Assembly: GCA_934654765.1 (NCBI GenBank)
Contig: CAKUGX010000059.1
Coordinates: 1 to 11,001, forward strand
DNA from: an uncultured Collinsella sp.
GTDB taxonomy: Bacteria; Actinomycetota; Coriobacteriia; Coriobacteriales; Coriobacteriaceae
DNA: 11,001 bases
Direction of reading: 5' to 3'
The translations under genes and the position numbers were made by a program. The notes below the pieces were generated by a model. It worked only from the letters and a program-made list of their open reading frames with translations, did not search any database and was not told the DNA's origin. This document shows positions 5,341-11,001 of the stretch, piece by piece (position 1 is the stretch's first letter; every line of letters starts with the position of its first letter).

Positions 5341-7257
5341 CTAGATTCGCTCCTCGATAGCACCGTTTCTATACGCATCGAGCAGCTGGCGCAGGTCCTG
5401 GATCTGGCCACGGATCTTGGCGCCGGAATCGGTGTCGCTCACCATGCGGCGACGGTCGGCCTGGTCAAAGCGATTAGTCTCGCTCGCAATGTCCACGTTG
5501 CGGGTGAGCGCCTCGGCAACCGTCGTAAAGGCCTGGTGCGACTTAAGGCGGCATCCGCGCGAACTCGAGATGAGCGTGTAGCCGGCAATGCCCGTCTTAG
5601 GATGGTAGGCACGGCAGAAGCCGCCATCGATGACCAGCAGTTTGCCGTCGGCGCGGATGGGCTGCTCGCCCTTGGTGGTTTTAACGGGCGTGTGGCCGTT
5701 GATGATGTGACCGGTCGGCGAACATGCCATGGGGACGACGCCGAACTCGTGCATGATGTCGTCGCAGACCGAGGGCGACGTGGTGAGCGTGTAGTACGGA
5801 TCCATCGGCTCGACCCAGGTGCTCTTGTCAGCGATGTAGGCGCGCTCGAAGGTGCGCACCAGACGTCCGCTGGCGGGCGAGTTAAAGCCGATCCACAGGT
5901 ACCACATCCAGTCGAGGGCGTCACGGTCGCCGGTGCGCCAGGCGCGGCGGGCGATATGGTCGCAAAAATCGAAATAGTCGCGGCCGGCGTGCCACGTGCC
6001 CAGGCAGTTCATGCTGCTAAAGGTGCCGTCCTCGTTGAGCGGCACACAGCCATGGAACAGCAGGTTGCCGTTGGTGACCTTGTACATCGAGCCGTGGGTG
6101 TAGAGGAAATCGATATGGCGATGCAAGTGATCGGCGGTGACGAACTCGGATACGAGCTTGTCGATGATGTGCTGCTCCTCGGGCGTAAGCGTGTAGGGAT
6201 CAACCGGGTCGACGGTGGGGAAGTCGTTGGTCGTGAGGGGCCACACGCTGCCGTCGGCGAGCGTGACCGTGCCGGTTTCGTGGTCGATCTTGTCGAGCAG
6301 CAGGCGGTCGGTCATGTCGAACTCGGGGTGACGCTGGATGATCTGGCCCTCGAGCTTAAAGAGCAGCACGTTGATGGCCTTGATCAGCGGGGTGATGGGC
6401 TCGCCGGCGGTGTAGGTGGCGTCGGCGAAGGCGACGAGCTCGCGCAGCGAGATGCCGTAGTCGTTCTCGAGGATCTCGTAGTTGTCGTAGCGCAGGTTAT
6501 TGCGCAGCACCGTGGTGATGCACGCCGGCTCGCCGGCCGCGGCGCCCATCCACAGTAGGTCGTGGTTGCCCCACTGGATGTCGAGCGAATGGTAGGTGAG
6601 CAGGCGGTCCATAATCTTTGCCGCACCGCCACCGCGGTCGAAGATGTCGCCCACCAGGTGCAGGTGGTCGACGGCTAGGCGCTTGATGAGCGAGGCAAGC
6701 GACTCGATAAAGTCGTCGGCGCTGGCGGTCTCCAAGATGGACTCTACGATGCGCTCGTGATAGCGCACGCGATAGTTATTCTCGTCCGGATGCGTGTGCA
6801 GCAGCTCGTCGATGATGTAGGCGTAGTCGCGCGGGATGGCCTTACGCACCTTGGAGCGCGTGTAGCGGCTCGAAAGCGAGCGGGCGACCATGATGAGCTG
6901 GTCGAGCATCGTCTTGAACCAGGTGGGGGAGTCCTCATGCTGAGTGCGGACCAGGTCGATCTTCTCGCGCGGGTAGTAGATGAGCGTGCACAGCTCGCCC
7001 TTTTCGTCAAAGGTGAGCGTGCTGCCAAAGATCTCGTCGACATGCTCGCGCACGACGCCCGAGCAGTTGTTGAGGATGTGCATAAAGGCTTCGTACTCGC
7101 CGTGCAGGTCGCTCATGAAATGCTCGGTGCCCTTGGGCAGGTTGAGAATGGCCGAGAGGTTAATGATCTCGGTAAACGCGGATTGTTCGGTGGGAAATTG
7201 TCTCGACAGCAGGCGCAGATACTTGAAGTCTTGCGGGTTGCGATCGAATGCGACCAT
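5341..7257 (-). CDS. fbp: Class III fructose-1,6-bisphosphatase
   Basis: This 638-residue protein fits the Firmicutes-type FBPase family (usually about 640-670 residues), which hydrolyses fructose 1,6-bisphosphate to fructose 6-phosphate and phosphate in gluconeogenesis, in the cytoplasm. It has the calcineurin-like metallophosphatase motifs in order: DLHGEYEAF (50-58), VGDIFDRG (202-209), WGNHD (229-233), FHGCVPL (401-407) and NGHTPVK (520-526), then VIDGGF (542-547). The N-terminus YLRLLSRQFP with the following NLPKGTEHFMSDLHGE is also typical of the family. The ATG at 7257 has GGAAGGT five bases upstream. After DRG the sequence is GGA, where I recall proline following in better-known members. 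This is probably the first gene of a transcript with GtrA copy 2. Its upstream region holds a perfect inverted repeat that could be an operator. Confidence 0.96.
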   Translation of the reverse strand: MVAFDRNPQDFKYLRLLSRQFPTEQSAFTEIINLSAILNLPKGTEHFMSDLHGEYEAFMHILNNCSGVVREHVDEIFGSTLTFDEKGELCTLIYYPREKIDLVRTQHEDSPTWFKTMLDQLIMVARSLSSRYTRSKVRKAIPRDYAYIIDELLHTHPDENNYRVRYHERIVESILETASADDFIESLASLIKRLAVDHLHLVGDIFDRGGGAAKIMDRLLTYHSLDIQWGNHDLLWMGAAAGEPACITTVLRNNLRYDNYEILENDYGISLRELVAFADATYTAGEPITPLIKAINVLLFKLEGQIIQRHPEFDMTDRLLLDKIDHETGTVTLADGSVWPLTTNDFPTVDPVDPYTLTPEEQHIIDKLVSEFVTADHLHRHIDFLYTHGSMYKVTNGNLLFHGCVPLNEDGTFSSMNCLGTWHAGRDYFDFCDHIARRAWRTGDRDALDWMWYLWIGFNSPASGRLVRTFERAYIADKSTWVEPMDPYYTLTTSPSVCDDIMHEFGVVPMACSPTGHIINGHTPVKTTKGEQPIRADGKLLVIDGGFCRAYHPKTGIAGYTLISSSRGCRLKSHQAFTTVAEALTRNVDIASETNRFDQADRRRMVSDTDSGAKIRGQIQDLRQLLDAYRNGAIEERI

Positions 7258-7277
7258 GAAACACCTTCCGGTAGTGT

Positions 7278-7315
7278 TGGTAAAACTGGTAAACCAGCGT
7301 CAAACGTTTACCAGT
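7278..7315. promoter_or_regulatory. Candidate operator upstream of fbp
   Basis: ACTGGTAAAC (7285-7294) and GTTTACCAGT (7306-7315) form a perfect inverted repeat with an 11-base spacer. A further half-site, TGGTAAAA, lies at 7278-7285, nine bases from the left arm. The element is 28 bases from the fbp start codon, where a repressor could block transcription or early elongation. No T-run follows, so a terminator is unlikely. Confidence 0.55.
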
Positions 7316-7373
7316 ATGCGCCGCCTTTGTTTCGATTTTGCGCCGGCGGCTGAATTGTCGGTTGAACGGTTTG

Positions 7374-7387
7374 CTAAATCGATTTAG
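7374..7387. promoter_or_regulatory. Perfect 14-base palindrome, candidate regulator site
   Basis: CTAAATCGATTTAG reads identically on both strands and lies mid-way in the divergent fbp/DegV spacer. Uninterrupted symmetry of this length suits a homodimeric DNA-binding protein; the protein is unknown. Confidence 0.4.
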
Positions 7388-7540
7388 TGGAGGTAGATGT
7401 GTCGGTTGAGTGGAGACGAAGGGGCGTTATTTGTTTTTGTTGGCCCACGGCGGCGATGGAGATGTTCGTGATAAAGATGTTCAATACTAATAGTTCGAAT
7501 TGGTAAATAGTGGACATTTGTACCGTATTTAGGCTTGCTG

Positions 7541-7549
7541 TGCGATAAT
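7541..7549 (+). promoter_or_regulatory. Extended -10 promoter of the DegV-family gene
   Basis: TGCGATAAT combines the TGn extension with a good -10 match (GATAAT). It lies 28 bases before the ATG at 7578, giving a short leader. The only -35-like site, TTGTAC at 7518-7523, has a long 20-base spacing. Confidence 0.55.
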
Positions 7550-7577
7550 TTGCGCAGCAATGAGTAAGGAGCCTCAT

Positions 7578-8468
7578 ATGAGTGATTTTGTCCTGACCTG
7601 TGAATCCGCCGCCGATCGAACTCGGGAGTTCTTTGAATCGCGCAATATCCCTGTCGTGTGTTTTCATTACGAGATCGACGATGATGTCTATACGGACGAT
7701 CTGTATCAGTCGATTACGCCGGACGAGTTTTTTGCCCAGATATCTGCGGGCGCCATGCCCAAGACGTCTCAGGTGAGCGTGGGTGAGTACGAGGAGTTTT
7801 GGGAGCCGTTTGTTGCCGAGGGCAAGGATGTGCTGCATCTGACGCTGTCGTCTGGCATTTCGGGCACGTATGGCTCGGCTTGCGTTGCGGCGCAGATGCT
7901 CGCGGATCGCTATCCCCAGGGCGGCAAGGTGCGCGTCATCGATTCGCTGGCGGCGTCTTCGGGCTTTGGCCTGCTGGCGGAATGTGCAGCCGACGTGCGC
8001 GATAGCGGGGCTTCACTCGACGAGACGGCTGCCTGGATCGAGGAGCACAAGCTCAACCTGCACCACTGGTTCTTCTCGACCGATCTGTCGAGCTACCTGC
8101 GCGGCGGTCGCATTTCGGCTGCGAGCGCGATCATCGGCACGGCGCTTAAGATTTGCCCGCTTATGACGGTCGATTGCGAAGGTGGGCTGTCGCCACGTGA
8201 GAAAATTCGCACTAAGAAGCGCGCGATTTCCGAGATGGCTAAGACCATGATGGCACACGTGCAGGACGGTGCGGATTATTCGGGTAAGTGCATCATGTCG
8301 CACTCGGCGTGCCGCGAGGATGCCGAGGCAGTTGCGGCGCTGATCGAGGAACAGATTCCGCAGCTTAAAGGCAAGATTGAGATCAATAACATCGGTACTC
8401 TGATTGGCTCGCATACCGGACCTGGTACGGTGGCGCTCTTCTTTATGGGCGACAAGCGCGTGGATTAG
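7578..8468 (+). CDS. DegV-family (FakB-like) fatty-acid-binding protein
   Basis: The product is 296 residues, normal for the family. I chose the ATG at 7578 because AAGGAG at 7566-7571 is correctly spaced for it; the in-frame ATG at 7560 would place that site inside the gene. Family features in order: FVLTCESAAD (4-13, with Glu where the usual strand has Asp), TSQVS (63-67), SSGISGTYGSA (91-101), VIDSLAASSGFG (120-131), YLRGGRIS (173-180), the KICPLMTVD strand, REKIRTKKRA, and GSHTGPG (277-283). Family members bind one long-chain fatty acid. In known cases they present it to FakA, a fatty acid kinase, for phosphorylation and entry into phospholipid synthesis. No fakA-like gene lies in the window, so which chain it binds and whether a kinase partner exists cannot be judged. 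It is transcribed alone from its own promoter. Confidence 0.93.
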   Translation: MSDFVLTCESAADRTREFFESRNIPVVCFHYEIDDDVYTDDLYQSITPDEFFAQISAGAMPKTSQVSVGEYEEFWEPFVAEGKDVLHLTLSSGISGTYGSACVAAQMLADRYPQGGKVRVIDSLAASSGFGLLAECAADVRDSGASLDETAAWIEEHKLNLHHWFFSTDLSSYLRGGRISAASAIIGTALKICPLMTVDCEGGLSPREKIRTKKRAISEMAKTMMAHVQDGADYSGKCIMSHSACREDAEAVAALIEEQIPQLKGKIEINNIGTLIGSHTGPGTVALFFMGDKRVD

Positions 8469-8509
8469 TTTGCCCCATCACATCGCTGCATGATTGCTCA
8501 AACGAAAAC

Positions 8510-8537
8510 GGCCCGCCTCACGTTTGTGGGGCGGGCC
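8510..8537. terminator. Bidirectional terminator between the DegV-family and TIM-barrel genes
   Basis: A 12-base-pair stem (8510-8521 with 8526-8537, one T-G wobble) closes a GTTT loop. Read on the minus strand it runs into GTTTTCGTTTG. On the plus strand it runs into TTGCTGTT, which is weaker. It lies between two convergent stop codons. Confidence 0.88.
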
Positions 8538-8549
8538 TTGCTGTTGGGG

Positions 8550-9641
8550 TTAGCGTTTCTTTCCGCGGAAGAAGAAGCCGTGCAGTGACGGCTTGAGGCC
8601 GCGGTTGGCGCGATGCTCCTCAACGCGCTCGTGGATCGAGGCGACGCGCTCGATGACCTCGTCGGGAATCGGCACGTCGGGATTCATGTTCTCGACCTGG
8701 CTGACCTCGGCGGCGGCGACCTGGTCGATGATAGGCACATCTTCGCGCGAGATAACGGGCGTGGCGTCTTCCTTCATCTTGCGGTAGCGCTGCATCATGT
8801 CGGTCTGCAGCTGCTGCGCCGAAGGCGGCGTCCAGATGATGGCGTTGGCGCCGGCCGCGATGGTCTCGCGGATGCTCTCGGGCGTCTTGCCGCCCGGTGC
8901 GATGAGCGGCAGGTTGGGGTAGTGCTCGCGTAGCTCGCGCAGGACCTGTGGCGTGTTCTTGCCGGCGGCGATGTTGAGGATCTTGGCGCCGGCGCGAACC
9001 TTGGCGTGTGCATCGTCGTCGCAGCGCACGACTGTGGCGATAACGGGGATATCCGCCATGTTGGTGATGTGCTCGACCATCTCGGCGGTAGCGGGGGAGT
9101 TAACGACGCAACCCGCCGCTCCCTGCATCTCGGAGACGGCCGCCATCTGCACGGAGCGCTTGCCGGTGGTGGTGCCGCCGCCCACGCCCACAAAGACCGG
9201 GCACTCGGCGACAGTCAGCAACGCCTGCGTAATGGCCGGCTGCGGCGTGAAGGGGTAAACGGCAAAGACGGCGTCGGCGTTGGAGTTGCGGATGACCGCG
9301 ACGTCGGTGGTGTAGATGAGCGATTTGATGCGTCGGCCGAAGAGCGTGAAGCCGCTGGCCTCCTCGATCTCGTCGGGCATGCGAAGGGCTGCTTTGCGCA
9401 GACGCCCGTCGATGGGAAGCGGCTCCATGGGGAGCAGCCCGTTGGGGGTGACGGCTACCTGCGGCTCGGTGAACTCGTCGGCGAGCTCGACCTCGGAGAA
9501 GTCGACCGAGGCGACGATGTCTTCGTGAACTTCGGCGGGCACATCGATGGGGGCTTGGTCGTTTGCCGCGGCGGGCGTGTCGAAGGAGCTGGTGCCGACG
9601 AAGGCGTCGACGCGCTCGTTGAGGTCGTTGAGGTTATCCAT
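8550..9641 (-). CDS. Conserved TIM-barrel-like protein of unknown activity with extended termini
   Basis: The product is 363 residues. The core (about 74-280) resembles a conserved family in Firmicutes and Actinobacteria that I recall being annotated only as 'hydrolase'. Its blocks are RKALRMP-like with EEASGFTLFGRRIKSL (94-109), the IRNSNADAVFAVYPFTPQP stretch (117-135), GVGGGTTTGKRS (152-163) and LIAPGGKTPESI (246-257) followed by AGANAIIWTPP. The last block resembles the phosphate-gripping end of HisA/NanE-type barrels, so a phosphorylated substrate is possible, but I cannot name a reaction. Residues 1-73 form an acidic Pro/Ala-rich extension and residues 281-363 a charged, partly helical tail ending in FFFRGKKR; neither is part of the core. 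The ATG at 9641 has no clear ribosome binding site, and an internal ATG at codon 72 lacks one too. It is transcribed convergently with the DegV-family gene. Confidence 0.8.
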   Translation of the reverse strand: MDNLNDLNERVDAFVGTSSFDTPAAANDQAPIDVPAEVHEDIVASVDFSEVELADEFTEPQVAVTPNGLLPMEPLPIDGRLRKAALRMPDEIEEASGFTLFGRRIKSLIYTTDVAVIRNSNADAVFAVYPFTPQPAITQALLTVAECPVFVGVGGGTTTGKRSVQMAAVSEMQGAAGCVVNSPATAEMVEHITNMADIPVIATVVRCDDDAHAKVRAGAKILNIAAGKNTPQVLRELREHYPNLPLIAPGGKTPESIRETIAAGANAIIWTPPSAQQLQTDMMQRYRKMKEDATPVISREDVPIIDQVAAAEVSQVENMNPDVPIPDEVIERVASIHERVEEHRANRGLKPSLHGFFFRGKKR

Positions 9642-9790
9642 GGAGGCTCGATTCTATGTGATGGTTGCCGGCACATGCAGCCGGAGTTGCGAATGCTAAA
9701 TCGTTTGACGAGTTGATTTTTCCCCGCTGCGCCCACCGTTAGACTGAAGGACTGGCGAACGTGAAGGAGCTGTGGTGGCGGGCGTCGAGG

Positions 9791-9799
9791 TGCTATCTT
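9791..9799 (+). promoter_or_regulatory. Extended -10 promoter for the small membrane protein
   Basis: TGCTATCTT has the TGn extension and a fair -10 hexamer, 32 bases before the ATG at 9832. No good -35 element is seen at the expected distance. The layout is like that of the promoter before the DegV-family gene. Confidence 0.45.
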
Positions 9800-9831
9800 G
9801 AATGTCCCGTTTAAAAGAGAGGTGACGCGGT

Positions 9832-10002
9832 ATGGAATTGACAGCAATGTTGGGCTCGATTGGCCTGTGTGTGGGCGCAATCGTGGCCGCCGCGGTCATC
9901 TACTTTGTGGTCACGGCCATTAAGGGCAAAAGGGCCGAGCGCAAGGAGCGCGAAGCGCTTAAGCAGCACCGTGACCAGCAGGACAAGCGCGCACGGAGAT
10001 AG
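9832..10002 (+). CDS. Small single-helix membrane protein, 56 residues
   Basis: The ORF begins with ATG at 9832 behind an AGAGGTGA ribosome binding site (9818-9825) and ends with TAG. The first 30 residues form one hydrophobic helix (AMLGSIGLCVGAIVAAAVIY) with a short exposed N-terminus; the last 26 are strongly basic and charged (KGKRAERKERE, then HRDQQDKRARR). This gives one membrane segment with a cytoplasmic, probably helical, positively charged tail that could bind nucleic acid, phospholipid or an acidic partner. I do not recognise a family. A promoter-like site, a good ribosome binding site and protein-like composition support it as a real gene. It is divergent from the TIM-barrel gene and convergent with the methyltransferase gene, 24 bases from the latter's stop. 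Confidence 0.72.
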   Translation: MELTAMLGSIGLCVGAIVAAAVIYFVVTAIKGKRAERKEREALKQHRDQQDKRARR

Positions 10003-10027
10003 TTTGTTGAGTTTTTGGTCCGTGCGC
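9989..10027. other. Inverted repeat spanning two convergent stop codons
   Basis: GCGCACGGA at 9989-9997 pairs perfectly with TCCGTGCGC at 10019-10027, with 21 bases between, including a run of five T. It includes the 3' end of the small membrane protein gene and touches the stop codon of the methyltransferase gene. It may act as a compact shared terminator, but there is no T-run after the stem. Confidence 0.45.
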
Positions 10028-11001
10028 TAGCTGCGTTTTCGGATCAGGGCGATGTAGAAGCCCTCAAAGTCGCGGCTGGGCGGAATGGTGAGCGTGCCGG
10101 GCAGGCCGTTGGCGATGGCCGAGACGCGGCCGGCAGCGATGGCCTCGGTGAGGGCGTTGCACTCGACGCGCGGCTCCTCGCCGGCTTCCTGAGCGCGGCG
10201 TGCTTCGCTTTCGCTCGGCGTGCCGTTAAGGGGGATAAGCTCACAGTCCATGTGCTTGTCGAGGGCCTCTTGCAGGGCGTCCTCGTTTTCCTGCGGCAAG
10301 ATCGAACAAGTGGAATAGACCAGCGTGCCGCCCGGTTTGAGGGCACCCATGGCGCGATCAAGAAGCGCGCGCTGCGAACGGGCGCACTTGCCAAGCAGCT
10401 GCTCAGTCAGCCCGCGCAAGCTTTTCTCGTTGCCGCTGATGACGGTGCCCGTGCCGGTACAGGGGGCGTCGAGCAGGATGCGGTCAAAGCGGAAGAACTC
10501 GTCGAGCTCGCGTGCATCGATGCGCATGACGGGCACGTTTTTGACGCCTTGACGATGGAGATTGGACTCGAGCTTCTCGGCGCGGGGGATGCTCATCTCG
10601 CAGGCGGTGAGGTGTGCCTGGCCCTGCGTGAGGGCGGCGATTTGCGTCGTCTTGCCGCCAGGGGCTGCGCACATGTCCAGGATGTCCTCGCCAGCCCGGG
10701 CGCCCAGGACCAACGGAGGCATCATGGACGACAGGCTCTGCAGGTAGATCTTGCCGTCGCGGTAGATGTCGAGGTCCCACAGGTCGGAAACCTGAGCCTC
10801 GGGCAGGATGAAGGCGTCCCGGTACCAGGCGACGGGGTTGTGGGCGATGCCGGCCTCGTCGAGCGCAGTAGCGATGTCCTCGGCGGTTGCCTTGAGCGTG
10901 TTGGCGCGCAACGTGACCGGGCGCGTGCCCGCGCCGTCAGTGATGGGTATTTTTTCCGCCAGCAGCCGTTCGATGCGCGCGGCGACGAAATCCGCCTCCT
11001 G
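10027..11001 (-). CDS. NOL1/NOP2/Sun-family RNA m5C methyltransferase (5' partial)
   Basis: The minus-strand frame is open to the right edge, so 324 residues are seen and the start lies outside. The TTG at 10911 is internal: the 30 codons before it continue the family sequence into PVTLRANTLK, a typical block. The SAM-binding motif is DILDMCAAPGGKTTQIA (about 106-122 of the visible part). Motif IV is LLDAPCTGTGTV, and motif VI is VYSTCSI, carrying the cysteine that attacks cytosine C6; the cysteine of DAPC helps release the product. The C-terminus FEGFYIALIRKRS closes the domain, with no PUA domain behind it. The likely role is cytosine-5 methylation of 16S rRNA or another RNA, as in RsmB/RsmF relatives. 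Which of these it is cannot be decided without the N-terminus, because RsmB carries a NusB-like domain there. Confidence 0.93.
   Translation of the reverse strand, partial: QEADFVAARIERLLAEKIPITDGAGTRPVTLRANTLKATAEDIATALDEAGIAHNPVAWYRDAFILPEAQVSDLWDLDIYRDGKIYLQSLSSMMPPLVLGARAGEDILDMCAAPGGKTTQIAALTQGQAHLTACEMSIPRAEKLESNLHRQGVKNVPVMRIDARELDEFFRFDRILLDAPCTGTGTVISGNEKSLRGLTEQLLGKCARSQRALLDRAMGALKPGGTLVYSTCSILPQENEDALQEALDKHMDCELIPLNGTPSESEARRAQEAGEEPRVECNALTEAIAAGRVSAIANGLPGTLTIPPSRDFEGFYIALIRKRS

Larger units (their letters stand above)
7258..7577. other. Divergent regulatory region between fbp and the DegV-family gene
   Basis: This gap of 320 bases has no supported gene. It contains the fbp ribosome binding site (7263-7269), a perfect inverted repeat (7285-7315), a perfect palindrome (7374-7387), AT-rich sequence at 7460-7560, and the promoter of the plus-strand gene. 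TTGGTAAA occurs near both ends (7277 and 7499). A 24-codon ORF at 7397 follows GTGGAGGT, but its spacing is too short for a convincing gene. Confidence 0.7.

Noticed and set aside
5173..6558. Long plus-strand open frame antisense to fbp
   Set aside because: The minus strand carries a complete class III FBPase with all metallophosphatase motifs. The plus frame has no ribosome binding site or domain and is a shadow of codon bias.
7285..7315. Rho-independent terminator
   Set aside because: No T-run follows the inverted repeat on either strand and it lies between a start codon and its upstream region, so an operator is more likely.
7397..7471. 24-codon ORF after GTGGAGGT
   Set aside because: The purine-rich site is only about three bases from the ATG and the peptide has no recognisable character.
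9006..9716. Plus-strand frame antisense to the TIM-barrel gene
   Set aside because: Its translation is Gly/Asp/Val-rich low complexity, typical of a shadow frame, while the opposite strand encodes a conserved protein.
10911..10911. TTG as the start of the RNA methyltransferase
   Set aside because: The frame stays open for all 30 codons to the window edge and encodes conserved sequence just before this codon, so the true start is outside the window.
1..11001. Defence island, prophage or mobile element
   Set aside because: No integrase, transposase, nuclease, toxin-antitoxin pair, attachment repeats or phage genes are visible; the genes outside the surface pair are ordinary housekeeping or conserved families.

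Overview
The window looks like a chromosomal segment of a high-GC gut Actinobacterium, most likely a Coriobacteriia member such as Collinsella. This is an inference from G/C-ending codons, DUF4430 and InlB-type B-repeat surface proteins, a class III (Firmicutes-type) fructose-bisphosphatase and a DegV protein. No rRNA, tRNA, CRISPR array, insertion sequence or integrase is visible. Both ends cut through genes: the left edge lies inside a large surface protein gene, and the right edge inside an RNA methyltransferase gene read on the minus strand.

Left third (1-4213, plus strand): two adjacent cell-envelope genes. The first encodes a long modular protein with at least four DUF4430-type repeats, a PQQ-like beta-propeller, one Listeria-Bacteroides (InlB B) repeat, Gly-rich and Lys/Ser/Asp-rich stalks, and a C-terminal membrane helix. 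The second starts 9 bases later and is anchored in the opposite sense: an N-terminal membrane helix, a similar charged stalk, and one C-terminal DUF4430 domain. A strong rho-independent terminator follows. They read as a two-gene envelope module with ligand-binding or adhesive heads held out on flexible stalks; the ligand is unknown.

Middle (4179-7577): a minus-strand block, fbp (gluconeogenic FBPase), then a GtrA-family membrane protein, then a hairpin terminator and a second GtrA paralogue ending in its own terminator. The fbp upstream region is a 320-base divergent regulatory segment. It holds a perfect 10+10 inverted repeat and a perfect 14-base palindrome, both candidate operators, and an extended -10 promoter for the plus-strand DegV-family fatty-acid-binding protein.

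Right third (7578-11001): DegV-family protein (+), a shared bidirectional terminator, a conserved TIM-barrel-like protein of unknown activity (-) with long N- and C-terminal extensions, a 56-residue single-helix membrane protein (+) too short for standard ORF lists, and a NOL1/NOP2/Sun-type rRNA m5C methyltransferase (-, 5' end outside the window).

The most unusual material is in the surface-protein pair: a 366-base repeat unit whose two copies are 158/160 identical over the comparable part, an abrupt change of codon-ending composition next to it, and a cysteine pattern suggesting disulfide links between consecutive repeats. I found no convincing evidence of a wholly new defence or mobile system here.
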